Positions 1 to 8,927 of a DNA stretch of 64,000 bases are shown here, one piece after another (the first letter of the stretch is position 1; each line of letters begins with the position of its first letter). The notes beneath the pieces were generated by a model, which ran no database searches, had not been told where the DNA came from, and saw only the letters and a program-made list of their open reading frames with translations. Origin of the DNA: JAJEBT01 sp965221485 (GTDB lineage Bacteria > Pseudomonadota > Alphaproteobacteria > MPNO01 > UBA830). Location: positions 2,170,001-2,234,000 of the forward strand of contig OZ244893.1 in assembly GCA_965221485.1 (NCBI GenBank), read 5' to 3'. Made by a program: the position numbers and the translations under genes.

Positions 1-1
1 G

Positions 2-151
2 GAATTCAACGATGTTACGGCGGACCTCCAGTACCCCATCATCTGGCGCGCTGCATTCGTACTTGCCGGCATCGCCTTTTCCGCGCTTGCCGCGCTCGTG
101 CTTTTTGTCAACGAAATCAACATGCTTTCTGGACGTCGTCACCAGTCATGA
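2..151 (+). CDS. TRAP transporter small permease (DctQ), C-terminal end
   Basis: An open frame runs in from the left edge and stops at TGA 149-151. Its last 49 residues contain one hydrophobic helix (about residues 15-38 of the fragment) followed by a short basic tail. The next gene is a DctM large permease whose ATG overlaps this stop (ATGA), the usual dctQ-dctM arrangement in tripartite ATP-independent periplasmic transporters. The four-helix DctQ subunit normally pairs with DctM in the inner membrane; only its last helix is present here. The identification rests mainly on position and hydrophobicity, because the fragment is too short for family motifs. Confidence 0.75.
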   Translation, partial: EFNDVTADLQYPIIWRAAFVLAGIAFSALAALVLFVNEINMLSGRRHQS

Positions 152-1449
152 CCGACCAGGTGATCGGTGCTCTGGGAATTGTCGGTCTTGTCGGTCTGAC
201 ATTCCTTCGCGTGCCTCTCGGCGCTGCCATGGGTCTGACAGGTCTGGTCGGCTACGCAGCCATCGACGGATGGGAACGGGCATTCATCGTATTCGGTGAG
301 ACCCCATACTCCTTGTCACATTATGCGTTTTCGGTATTGCCGCTGTTCATCCTGATGGGCAGCGTTGCCACGCGTTCCGGTATGTCACAGGAGCTCTTTA
401 TCGCGGCCAACGCGATTTTTGCCGGGCGCCGGGGCGCATTACCCATGGCCACAATCGGCGCCTGTGCAGGATTTGCAGCTATCAGCGGTTCTTCCCTTGC
501 AACCGCAGCAACCTTTACCCAGATCGCAGTTCCCGAGATGCGCCGATATGGCTACGACGAGCGCCTGTCCACTGGAGCTGTCGCTGCCGGCGGCACGCTT
601 GGTATCCTCATTCCCCCATCCGTCATCATGGTCATCTACGCCCTGGCGGCAGAAGAGTCGGTCCCGGCCCTGTTCGCGGCTGGAATGATTCCCGGACTAC
701 TGCTGACCCTGCTGTTTGTGATTGTCATATGGATCATCGCCCGGGTGAGACCGGAATGGGCGCCTGCCGGCCCCCTGATGCCCTGGCGAGAGCGTCTCAG
801 GGCGGCGGCAACCATGTGGAAGCTTGTCGTCCTTTTCGGTTTTGCAGTGGGTGGAATCTATACGGGCTGGTTCAGCCCGACCGAAGCCGCCGGCGTCGCC
901 GCCTTCGCCGCCGTCGTGATCGCGGTGGCGTCGAGGCAGATGAACTGGACCACCTTTGTCGACTGCCTCATGGAAACCCTGCGCACGACCGCGATGCTGA
1001 TCTTCATCATCATGGGTGCCTGGATTTTCGCCTATTTCGTTGTTCAGACACAGCTCCCGAAGGCACTCATCGAGCTGATCGAAATCATGGCACTGCCGCC
1101 CTGGGCGGTCATTCTCATGATTCTGATCTTTTACATTCTTCTCGGATGTGTTCTGGAATCAGTTGCCATTATCCTGGTGACGGTTCCGGTTTTCTTACCC
1201 GTGGTTGTTGCGCTCGGCTACGATACTGTCTGGTACGGAATCCTGATGATCGTCGTCGTGGAGGTCGGATTGATTACGCCACCCGTCGGATTGAATATTT
1301 TCGTCATTCGCGCGCAACTTCCGGATATACCGCTTTCTACCATCTTTCGGGGAATCGTGCCCTTCCTCGCCGCCGACGCCGTCCTCATCGCCTTGCTGAT
1401 GCTGTTTCCGCAAATCGCGCTGTGGCTTCCCGGATTGCTGTTCCCGTGA
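148..1449 (+). CDS. dctM: TRAP transporter large permease subunit (DctM family)
   Basis: The 433-residue protein is the normal size for DctM and is hydrophobic almost throughout, with about a dozen membrane segments. Family features visible are the N-terminal RVPLGAAMGLTGLVG stretch, the GASAL-like 'AISGSSLATAAT' region, 'GTLGILIPPSVIMVIY', and 'GLITPPVGLNIFVI' near the C-terminus. DctM is the sodium-coupled channel subunit that imports organic acids delivered by a periplasmic DctP protein. The start overlaps the stop of the upstream DctQ fragment. The DctP gene is not in the window, so the substrate is unknown; the downstream SDR, amidohydrolase and aldehyde dehydrogenase suggest a catabolic substrate. 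Confidence 0.95.
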   Translation: MTDQVIGALGIVGLVGLTFLRVPLGAAMGLTGLVGYAAIDGWERAFIVFGETPYSLSHYAFSVLPLFILMGSVATRSGMSQELFIAANAIFAGRRGALPMATIGACAGFAAISGSSLATAATFTQIAVPEMRRYGYDERLSTGAVAAGGTLGILIPPSVIMVIYALAAEESVPALFAAGMIPGLLLTLLFVIVIWIIARVRPEWAPAGPLMPWRERLRAAATMWKLVVLFGFAVGGIYTGWFSPTEAAGVAAFAAVVIAVASRQMNWTTFVDCLMETLRTTAMLIFIIMGAWIFAYFVVQTQLPKALIELIEIMALPPWAVILMILIFYILLGCVLESVAIILVTVPVFLPVVVALGYDTVWYGILMIVVVEVGLITPPVGLNIFVIRAQLPDIPLSTIFRGIVPFLAADAVLIALLMLFPQIALWLPGLLFP

Positions 1450-1517
1450 CGGGGCCAGCCAGAAAATATCTGGTCAGGAAAATAGTCCTGTGATCATGTC
1501 AACGTGGATCAGATAAC

Positions 1518-1525
1518 AAAGGAGG
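1518..1525 (+). promoter_or_regulatory. Ribosome-binding site that fixes the SDR start at ATA 1532
   Basis: AAAGGAGG is a near-perfect Shine-Dalgarno sequence. Six bases separate it from ATA at 1532. No ATG, GTG or TTG in the correct frame lies at usable spacing. The next in-frame ATG (1577) would remove the first beta strand and half of the nucleotide-binding loop. Confidence 0.7.
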
Positions 1526-1531
1526 CTGAAC

Positions 1532-2236
1532 ATAACCCGCAGCAAGGTTGCGATCATCACAGCGGGCGGACACGGAATGGGCGCTGCCTGCGCACGGGTG
1601 CTTGGAGAGCAGGGCTACGAGCTGGCGCTGATGTCGCCCGGAGGTTCAGCTGAGGTCCTGGCGCAGGAACTCGGAGGCATCGGTGTCAAGGGGTCGGTGA
1701 CGGATGCAGGCGACCTTGAAAGACTGGTTTCCACAGTGATGGATGCTCACGGACGCATAGACGCGGTGGTCAACAACAGCGGTTTTCCACCCAAGGGACC
1801 GTTGCTTCAGATCCCTGACGGCGACTGGGCAAGCGGTCTCGATATGGTTCTCCTCAATGTCATTCGGATGGCAAGGCTGGTGACTCCGGCCATGATGGAG
1901 CAGGGAGGAGGTTCCATCGTCAACATCACAACCTATGCCGCCATTGAGCCCAGCCCGGCTTATCCGGTGTCAGCGACATTCCGGGCGGGCGTTTCCGTGT
2001 TCACCAAGCTCTATTCCGATCAATATGCTCCTCACGGTATACGCATGAACAATATCTTGCCCGGCTTCATTGATACGCACGGCAGCGACAGTTCGGTTGC
2101 CGAATCCATCCCGGTCGGACGTTATGGAGACCCTCGGGAAATTGGCGAAACCGTCGGGTTTCTGCTGTCTGACGCCGCCAGTTATATCACCGGACAGAAC
2201 ATCCGGGTTGACGGCGGCCTGACGCGATCGACATAG
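1532..2236 (+). CDS. SDR family oxidoreductase (atypical active site), probable non-ATG start
   Basis: This is a Rossmann-fold short-chain dehydrogenase of about 234 residues. The cofactor loop reads TAGGHGMG, the NNSG motif follows at the end of beta-4, and the C-terminus has the SDR 'SYITGQNIRVDGG' signature. The reading frame and homology extend upstream of the first ATG (1577), which lies inside the glycine-rich loop. A strong ribosome-binding site (AAAGGAGG, 1518-1525) is followed six bases later by ATA at 1532, giving an N-terminus of (M)TRSKVAIITAGG. The true start is therefore probably 1532, as an ATA start or an ATG-to-ATA change. The catalytic Tyr is present (AYPVSA) but the Lys four residues later is Ala, and the catalytic Ser position is Thr, so ordinary SDR catalysis is doubtful. 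It sits 41 bp before an amidohydrolase and is probably cotranscribed with it. Confidence 0.85.
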   Translation: MTRSKVAIITAGGHGMGAACARVLGEQGYELALMSPGGSAEVLAQELGGIGVKGSVTDAGDLERLVSTVMDAHGRIDAVVNNSGFPPKGPLLQIPDGDWASGLDMVLLNVIRMARLVTPAMMEQGGGSIVNITTYAAIEPSPAYPVSATFRAGVSVFTKLYSDQYAPHGIRMNNILPGFIDTHGSDSSVAESIPVGRYGDPREIGETVGFLLSDAASYITGQNIRVDGGLTRST

Positions 2237-2276
2237 ACCTGACGTTGGCAGGACGGACCAGGCCTGGGAGGTTCCC

Positions 2277-3230
2277 ATGACGGAAAAAGGAAGGATTGAT
2301 GTCCATCATCACGTGCTTCCGGATTTCTACATCGAGGCCCAGAAGGCCGCAGGCATAACCGGAACAGCGTACAGGGGTTTCCCGGAATGGACACCGGAAA
2401 TGAGTCTCGCCGTGATGAACACCAACGACATTGCGACGTCGATCCTGTCCTTTACCTCACCGGGCATCTGGTTCGGTGACATAGCCCGGACCCATGACCT
2501 TGCCCGACGATGCAATGACTACCTCGCCGAACTGACTCTACGTTATCCCGGACGCTTCGGGGGATTCGCCTTTTTGCCGTTGCCCGATATTGATGCGGCT
2601 ATCCGTGAACTTGAACGGGTTTTGAATGAACTGGCGCTTGACGGAATCACGTTATTGACGAGCGTAGACGACCGTTATATCGGCCATCCCGACTTTGAAC
2701 CGCTTTACGCGGAACTGAACCGACGCCGTGTCGTTACGTTCATACATCCCTGCTATCCGCCAGGAACTGAAGCGAGAGGCTGGAATATTCCCCGAATGCT
2801 GATTGATTATCCGTTTGAGACCACACGGGTGGCCATCAATCTGATTTTCAATGGGGTCATGAACCGGCACCCGGACATCCCCTTCATACTCTCTCACAGT
2901 GGCGGCACACTTCCGTTTCTGGCCCACCGTGTTTCCATTTTCGACAAGGCAACGACCTTCCAGGATAACTATCCGGACGGTGCGATGGCCTCTATCCGGC
3001 GTTTCTGGTTCGATACAGCATTGTCAGGTGACTCTCTGCCTCTCGCTGGTCTGACACGTATTGCCGATCCGTCGCGGATTCTCTTCGGAAGCGATTATCC
3101 CTATATCGGGGAAGAGACCGTCGCGTCGGAAACGGCGGGGCTGGATTCGTGGTTTGAATCAAATCAGGACGCGGAACCATCGATAAACCGATCCAATGCA
3201 GAACGGCTTCTCTCGCGGTTCTCTACATAA
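2277..3230 (+). CDS. Amidohydrolase family protein (ACMSD-like, PF04909 type)
   Basis: The 317-residue protein has the TIM-barrel metal-hydrolase pattern: an N-terminal HxH (VHHHVLP), a His in 'TFIHPC', a third His in 'ILSHSGG', and a late Asp in 'FGSDYPY'. These are the expected zinc ligands and catalytic Asp. This branch of the superfamily includes 2-amino-3-carboxymuconate-semialdehyde decarboxylase and o-pyrocatechuate or gamma-resorcylate decarboxylases. It is therefore as likely to be a decarboxylase as a hydrolase. A GGGAGG ribosome-binding site precedes the ATG by five bases. It follows the SDR closely and is probably in one operon with it and the TRAP genes. Confidence 0.9.
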   Translation: MTEKGRIDVHHHVLPDFYIEAQKAAGITGTAYRGFPEWTPEMSLAVMNTNDIATSILSFTSPGIWFGDIARTHDLARRCNDYLAELTLRYPGRFGGFAFLPLPDIDAAIRELERVLNELALDGITLLTSVDDRYIGHPDFEPLYAELNRRRVVTFIHPCYPPGTEARGWNIPRMLIDYPFETTRVAINLIFNGVMNRHPDIPFILSHSGGTLPFLAHRVSIFDKATTFQDNYPDGAMASIRRFWFDTALSGDSLPLAGLTRIADPSRILFGSDYPYIGEETVASETAGLDSWFESNQDAEPSINRSNAERLLSRFST

Positions 3231-4297
3231 GTGTTTGGGAGACAGAATAGATCCGGACCGCGCCTGCTTCACCAGGGAACCTGGCAACAGAGCGGGGCTG
3301 CTCGCCAGTCTGAGGTCGCCCACCCTGCAAAACGCCCCGACAGGGCTGTCTGGTCTTGCGATCGGCAATCTTGGTCATACCATTGGCTGGGGCGGACTGC
3401 CCGACTTCAGGCACACTTTCGGGGTCCGAGTGGAGGCCCTCATCGACCGATGAAAGGGCCTCGGGATTTTCGGTAACCCCGTGCTGCGGGCCCTCTCCAG
3501 GAAATTCTACCGTCTGGGCTGGTACAATCCGCGCGACCCGAAGACATGGGAAATGGGCGGCGAAAGGTCCACGCCTTTACGACGTCTGTGTATCTGTGTT
3601 CTGACGAAAGGAGCCATCTCCCGGTCCAGGACCGGTGCACCGACATGAGTGGGCCGTGAACATCCCCGGTACCGGAGGCGCTGTCGGGACTCCTGAACAT
3701 CGGCGCAGTGCCGGAAGCCGCAGCGCCGCCATGTACCTGATTGGCATCATGCTTCTCCGCGAGTCGGACGAGGATGACCACGAAAGAGCCGCTTCCCCGG
3801 GCAGCGGTCTATGGCACGGACCGTTGCTCGCTTCCAAAGGGGAATACCTGAAACCCTGTTATTCTGGACGGGTGCGGGAAAGCGGAAACACCACCCTGAA
3901 AACCATACTGAAGAGGACACTGGCCGGCTCTCCTGGTCCATCGGTTCCACCGCCGTCAACTGCAGCAAACCGGGCGCCGGTGACTCAAGAAATAAAGCGT
4001 TCCGGGATGCGCTGGCGCATCCATCGACAACAGATCATTACGACTGCAGGGCGCAACAATCGGAGTCGCTCAAATTGGCCTGGATACCCAGCTGCGAGCC
4101 TCGTCAGGCCTCCCAATGAAAAGTGCGACATCAAGGCCATGGCTGTCGCAGCCTGAAGCCCGGACCTGGTCACGGGTGATGCCGTACGGGAAACACGCTC
4201 CCTGCAGCATCATCCGTCTGCGGGCCCGGCTCCGGAATGCTTCTCGGTAACCAGCTGAAATTTTTGTAACGAAGAACTATCGGAAGTGTTTTCTCCG
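3231..4297. other. About 1 kb without a convincing gene
   Basis: All open frames on both strands are short, arginine/proline-rich and unlike real proteins. One plus-strand frame reads protein-like around an in-frame TGA at 3451-3453: 'GNLGHTIGWGGLPDF' before it and 'GNPVLRALSRKFYRLGWYN' after it. This may be the remains of a decayed gene, but I do not recognise it. No repeat or terminator is evident. Confidence 0.4.
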
Positions 4298-5818
4298 CTA
4301 TTCCGCAGCCTGCGTGCGAGGGACCAGCATATCAAACCAGGGCTTGTTTTCCCGGGTTCTGGCATCGTCAACGTGCAACGCCTTGACTTCCGTATATTCG
4401 TTCAGGCCTTCCTCGCCGAATTCCCGCCCGATACCGGACTGCTTGTAACCGCCAAACGGCATCTGCTCGGAGAGAAGATGCCAGTCGTTGATCCAGACCG
4501 TACCCGTGCGCATTCGTGCTGCGACGGCCTGGGCACGCTCCAGATCCTCCGACCACACACCCCCGCCAAGGCCGTAAATTGAATCGTTGGCGATCGCTAC
4601 CGCCTCATCCTCATCCTGATATTTCATCACACAGAGCACCGGTCCAAAGATCTCTTCCTGCGCAATCGTCATATCGTTGGTGACGTTCGTGAAAATTGTC
4701 GGCCTGATGAAGCAGCCTTTGGCAAGGTCTCCATCAAGGGCCTGTTCACCGCCGCAAGCAAGCGTTGCGCCCTCGGCCTTGCCTTTCTCGATATAGTTGA
4801 GCACGGTCTGCATGTGTCCCTTGGAGACCACGGGGCCCACCCGTGTCGCCGGATCCAGCGGATCACCAAGCGGCAAGGCCTCCAGCCTTGCAACCATTCG
4901 ATCCACAAAATCATCATGCTGTTCGGCAGGAAGAAGCAGGCGGGTTCCAGACTCGCACACCTGACCCTGGTGGTAGAATGACGCAAACAGCGATCCGTCG
5001 ACTGCGATGTCCCAGTTGGCATCATGAAGGACGACATTGGCCGATTTGCCGCCGCATTCGAGAGTCACTTTCTTGAGCGTGCCTGCGGCCTTGGCCATGA
5101 TCTCGCGGCCGACCTCGGTCGATCCCGTAAACGCAACCTTGTCCACATCGGGGCTCGTCGTCAGAACGTTTCCGATGCTTCCACCCGGACCGGAGATGAC
5201 GTTGACGACGCCAGGCGGAAAACCGCACTCATCAATCAAACGGGTCAGTTCCATGGCCGACAGAGGTGTATCGCTGGCCGGCTTGAGAATGATCGTGTTG
5301 CCCGTGGCGAGCGCCGGGCCAAGCTTCCACACAGCCATGAGATAGGGAAAATTCCAGGGAATGATCGAGGCACAGACACCGATCGGTTCACGGATCGTGA
5401 AGTTGAAGGACCGGCCCGGGCGGGCCATCCCGTCGATCTCCACCGGCTCGGCATTGTAATTCGCCGCCATTTTCCCGAAATAGCTCATCTGGCGGTGAGC
5501 AAGATAGGCGTCCGCTCCGGTCTTGGTGATGGTACCACCCGAATCGAGACTTTCGATACGAGCGAAGTCCTTGTGAAGCTCTTTCATCCTGGCTGCGAGG
5601 CCAGAGATGATCTCGCCGCGCTCCTCGCCTGTCATATGCGGCCATGGCCCCTCGTCAAAAGCTTTTCGAGCAGCCGCGATCGCAGCCAGAGCGTCGTTCT
5701 CGCTTGCAACGGGAATATTGGCGATCACTTCACCGTTATACGGATTGGTCGTCGGCCGGGTTGCCCCATTCTCCGCATCCTGGAACTTGCCGCCAATATA
5801 GAGTTGATACGTTTCCAT
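4298..5818 (-). CDS. NAD(P)-dependent aldehyde dehydrogenase
   Basis: The 506-residue protein covers the full aldehyde dehydrogenase superfamily length. Visible motifs are the 'PWNFPY' oxyanion-hole Asn region (near residue 155), the 'FTGSTEVG' cofactor loop, the general base Glu in 'TLECGGKS' (about E254) and the nucleophile in 'GQVCES' (about C288). The C-terminal 'PFGGYKQSGIGREFG' signature is also present. It oxidises an aldehyde to its acid in the cytoplasm; the family resembles betaine or aromatic aldehyde dehydrogenases but the substrate is not decided. The start at 5818 (METYQLYIGG) is chosen because a GGAGA ribosome-binding site lies seven bases upstream and the conserved N-terminus begins there; the open frame continues further upstream without homology. 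It is transcribed against the preceding catabolic genes. Confidence 0.95.
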   Translation of the reverse strand: METYQLYIGGKFQDAENGATRPTTNPYNGEVIANIPVASENDALAAIAAARKAFDEGPWPHMTGEERGEIISGLAARMKELHKDFARIESLDSGGTITKTGADAYLAHRQMSYFGKMAANYNAEPVEIDGMARPGRSFNFTIREPIGVCASIIPWNFPYLMAVWKLGPALATGNTIILKPASDTPLSAMELTRLIDECGFPPGVVNVISGPGGSIGNVLTTSPDVDKVAFTGSTEVGREIMAKAAGTLKKVTLECGGKSANVVLHDANWDIAVDGSLFASFYHQGQVCESGTRLLLPAEQHDDFVDRMVARLEALPLGDPLDPATRVGPVVSKGHMQTVLNYIEKGKAEGATLACGGEQALDGDLAKGCFIRPTIFTNVTNDMTIAQEEIFGPVLCVMKYQDEDEAVAIANDSIYGLGGGVWSEDLERAQAVAARMRTGTVWINDWHLLSEQMPFGGYKQSGIGREFGEEGLNEYTEVKALHVDDARTRENKPWFDMLVPRTQAAE

Positions 5819-6314
5819 AAGTCGTCTCCGCGTATCGGCCCGTTTCATAGCCTGGATTGTTGGCAAGGGGCTGAACGCCGGGTGTTTCCATCCGATCGGG
5901 GGACACCGGTCCCGGCTCGCCTGTTGAGTACCCGCCTCGAAATACGGGCCCAGGCAGCCCCTCGGCCAAGATATCTCAGTATCAACAGCCAGTCCACACC
6001 CCGGTGCAAACTGTTCGGAACAGCGGGTTTCCCTCGGCCCGTTCCGTCTTCGAATACCGCGTCGCATCAGCCAACCCGCTCCGGTCCGGCGGATGGGTCT
6101 GTCGCCAACAGATAGCGTCCGAGCCGGAGGCTGACCTGACATGTGCGCGGTTTCGGCCTGGGCCCTGCAGGGCGCGCGGAGCCTGAAGCCGCTCTGCAGC
6201 GTCAGCGAGCAGGACAAGCATTACAAAGAGTTAATGTAGCGGAAAGGGAACGGTAATGGACTTGTACCTATGTTCTGTTCGTCCGCAACGTGCGCAGAGA
6301 AAAGGAGATTCCCG
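5819..6314. other. Divergent intergenic region, no gene
   Basis: This gap of about 500 bp separates the minus-strand aldehyde dehydrogenase from the plus-strand Do protease and must hold both promoters. A perfect 12-bp palindrome, GCCCTGCAGGGC, lies at 6162-6173. The Do protease ribosome-binding site (AAGGAGA) is at 6302-6308. I see no clear promoter hexamers and no coding sequence. Confidence 0.5.
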
Positions 6315-7850
6315 ATGCCAAGGAGCAAGAGGTTCAAGGTGGTCACTGTTGTTGCCGTCATCGGTGCAGTGGGAATGATGGCTGCGGCCGGCAGCCTGAT
6401 TGCCAGTCGTCAGCTGGTGGCATCATCCCCCGCCCAACAAGTTGAGATGCGGGGTTTTCCCCAGACGTTTTCCCAGATTATCGAACGAGTCAGTCCTGCC
6501 GTTGTTTCGATCCGGGTAACCAAGGTCATAGAACAGGAAGGGATCAATTTCAGAAACTTCGGTTGGCCGGACAACTTTGAAATTCCGGAGGGAATGAAGA
6601 GATTCTTCAACGAGGAATTCTTCAACCGGTTTGGCCCACAGTCCGAAGGCCAGGGGAATCGCCGTTTGCCGCGAGCGACCGGCGCCGGTTCCGGATTTTT
6701 CATCGATGCCGAAGGATACCTGGTGACAAATCGTCATGTCGTCGGAGATGCCGAAAAGGTGGAAGTGGTCTTCAAGGACGGCAAGACCATCGAAGCCCAG
6801 GTGGTGGGAACAGATGCCAAAACGGACCTGGCGCTCCTGAAAGTCGAAGACGATCGCGCGTTTCCCTATGTCAGGTTCGGGACATCCGGAGAGACCAAAG
6901 TCGGTGACTGGATCATCGCCATCGGCAGCCCCTTCGGTCTTGGTCACACAGCAACCGTCGGAATCGTATCGGCGCGAAGCCGCGACATTGGTGCCGGACC
7001 TTATGATGACTTTCTTCAGATCGATGCTCCGATCAACCGGGGCAATTCCGGCGGTCCGACCTTCAACCTGAAAGGTGAAGTCATCGGAGTGAATACTGCA
7101 ATCCTTTCACCAACGGGCGTCAGCGCCGGAATCGGGTTCGCCATTCCTTCGGATATGGCACGGGATGTCATCGAACAGCTGAAAAACACCGGTCAGGTCG
7201 CCCGCGGCTGGTTGGGAATCAATATTCAGCGTGTCGACGAGGACCTGGCAAGGGCCCTGAGCCTTGATGCAGCACAGGGGGCACTCGTATCGGTTGTGGT
7301 ACCAGACCAGCCCGCAAGCAAGTCCGACCTGCGAGAGGGAGATGTGATCGTTGCAGTTGATGGGACAACCGTGGATTCCGTCGGCGATCTCCCGAGAATT
7401 ATCAGCAGGATTCCTGCCAATACCGAGGCCCGTCTCACCGTCATCAGAAACGGCGAACGAAAAGATGTTCTCGTAACCGTTGGTGCGATGCCCGAGGAGA
7501 CAGCCTCCCTGCTCTCCCCGCCTCCGAAAAGAAACGTCAAGGCCGGACTGGGCCTTACGCTCGGAGCACTCGACGACGAAGCCCGGCGCCGGTTCAATGT
7601 CAACCCCGACGTAGAGGGCGCAGTCGTGCTGAATGTCCAGCCCGGCAGCCAGGCCGACGAAAAAGGGATCCGCAGAGGCGACGTCATCCTGCAGGTAGCC
7701 GGACAGGACATCTCCGGTCCTTCCGACGTTGCAAAGGCTGCGAAAGATGCTCTCCAGGCCGGCGACAGCGACCGCAAGCGGCCCCTGCTGCTTCTCCTCA
7801 GCAGAAACAACAACACCCGCTACCTTGCCTTGCCGCTCGGTGACGGCTGA
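6315..7850 (+). CDS. Do family periplasmic serine endoprotease (DegP/MucD-like)
   Basis: This 511-residue trypsin-like protease has a Sec-type signal peptide (MPRSKRFK followed by a hydrophobic stretch to about residue 30). The triad is visible as His141 (TNRHVV), Asp171 (KTDLALL) and Ser245 (NRGNSGGP). Two PDZ domains follow, at about residues 300-390 and 420-505. It degrades misfolded envelope proteins in the periplasm, and the PDZ domains drive assembly and substrate recognition. The ATG at 6315 has an AAGGAGA ribosome-binding site; an upstream in-frame ATG at 6270 would put a non-signal-like cysteine-containing extension in front. A strong terminator follows at 7874-7914, so it is probably monocistronic. 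Confidence 0.95.
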   Translation: MPRSKRFKVVTVVAVIGAVGMMAAAGSLIASRQLVASSPAQQVEMRGFPQTFSQIIERVSPAVVSIRVTKVIEQEGINFRNFGWPDNFEIPEGMKRFFNEEFFNRFGPQSEGQGNRRLPRATGAGSGFFIDAEGYLVTNRHVVGDAEKVEVVFKDGKTIEAQVVGTDAKTDLALLKVEDDRAFPYVRFGTSGETKVGDWIIAIGSPFGLGHTATVGIVSARSRDIGAGPYDDFLQIDAPINRGNSGGPTFNLKGEVIGVNTAILSPTGVSAGIGFAIPSDMARDVIEQLKNTGQVARGWLGINIQRVDEDLARALSLDAAQGALVSVVVPDQPASKSDLREGDVIVAVDGTTVDSVGDLPRIISRIPANTEARLTVIRNGERKDVLVTVGAMPEETASLLSPPPKRNVKAGLGLTLGALDDEARRRFNVNPDVEGAVVLNVQPGSQADEKGIRRGDVILQVAGQDISGPSDVAKAAKDALQAGDSDRKRPLLLLLSRNNNTRYLALPLGDG

Positions 7851-7873
7851 TCCCCTCGCCACCGAGTGCATCA

Positions 7874-7914
7874 GGCGCCGGCATCCTTCCCCCGGATGCC
7901 GGCGCCATTCTTTT
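7874..7914 (+). terminator. Rho-independent terminator after the Do protease gene
   Basis: A perfect 13-bp GC-rich stem (7874-7886 with 7894-7906, arm GGCGCCGGCATCC) with a 7-base loop is followed by ATTCTTTT. It lies 24 bp after the Do protease stop codon. Confidence 0.93.
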
Positions 7915-7980
7915 GCGCGCAACCTTGTTCTGCCACCCTCATCGGCTCTATGGTGACCCGTGACAAGTTGGGGGAAAGAC

Positions 7981-8880
7981 ATGACGCTGACCACAGTAGC
8001 GGTGATGAGTCCTGGCGACATGGGAGAAGGAATCGGAACCTCCCTTCTGGGGCAGGGCCTGAACGTGATCACCACACTCGAAGGCCGCAGCGACGAGACC
8101 GCAATGCGGGCCAACCGGGCAGGTTTCCGGTCCCTGGGCACTATCGCGGCGGTCTTGTCGGAAGCCGACCTTGTCCTCTCGGTCATGCCTCCGGGACAAG
8201 CCGAGAAGTTTGCCACGGTCGTGGCCACAGCCATGACCGAAACCGGACACAGACCGGCCTATGCCGACATGAACGCTGTTTCTCCAGCCACCTCCAGAAA
8301 CATTGCCAGAGTAATACGGGAGGCTGGCGCAGACTATATTGATGGCGGAATCATCGGAGCGCCGCCACTCAAGAGCCCTCAGCCCGCCCGCTTGTATGTT
8401 TCGGGGCCTTCAGCAGGAATGATGGATGCACTGGACGGCAATGGGATTATCATCCATCAGCTGGGAGGCGAAATCGGTCGCGCGTCGGCCGTCAAGATGG
8501 TCTATGCGTCAGTTTCCAAGGGAACTGATACACTTTTGACAGCGGCCTACACGACAGCAGAGGTGCTCGGCATTCGGGACGTCCTGGAAGCGGAATGGGC
8601 AGACAGTCAGCCGGCCGTACTTGAACGCCTGTCTCGACGAGTCCCAGCGCTCCCGGCGGATGCCGGCCGCTGGATAGGGGAAATGGAGGAAATCGCCGCA
8701 ACCTACAAGGCTGCCGGCGTGACGCCTGATTTTCACAAGGGTGCGGCGGACATGTACCGATTGCTTCATTCCACACCGTTTGCTGCCGAAACCCGTGAGA
8801 CAATGGACCGTTCGCGCAGCATGCAGGACTCAGTCAGGGTCTATGCAGCTCACCTCCCGGATCGCGAGACGGCGGAATAG
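7981..8880 (+). CDS. NAD(P)-binding protein, 6-phosphogluconate dehydrogenase-like with DUF1932 C-terminal domain
   Basis: The 299-residue protein starts with a Rossmann domain (VAVMSPGDMGEGIG), and 'LVLSVMPPGQA' and 'DGGIIGAPP' match the beta-hydroxyacid dehydrogenase fold. The catalytic-type lysine is in 'ASAVKMVYASVSKG'. The C-terminal half is the helical DUF1932 type rather than the standard 3-hydroxyisobutyrate dehydrogenase domain. It probably oxidises a beta-hydroxy acid or reduces an imine, with unknown substrate. The ATG at 7981 follows a GGGGGAAAG ribosome-binding site. It is 47 bp upstream of the DUF1491 gene on the same strand. Confidence 0.88.
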   Translation: MTLTTVAVMSPGDMGEGIGTSLLGQGLNVITTLEGRSDETAMRANRAGFRSLGTIAAVLSEADLVLSVMPPGQAEKFATVVATAMTETGHRPAYADMNAVSPATSRNIARVIREAGADYIDGGIIGAPPLKSPQPARLYVSGPSAGMMDALDGNGIIIHQLGGEIGRASAVKMVYASVSKGTDTLLTAAYTTAEVLGIRDVLEAEWADSQPAVLERLSRRVPALPADAGRWIGEMEEIAATYKAAGVTPDFHKGAADMYRLLHSTPFAAETRETMDRSRSMQDSVRVYAAHLPDRETAE

Positions 8881-8927
8881 TTTCTGAAGCTTGCTTGCAC
8901 CCCTTCCCTTTGTCAGCAAGGTTTCCC

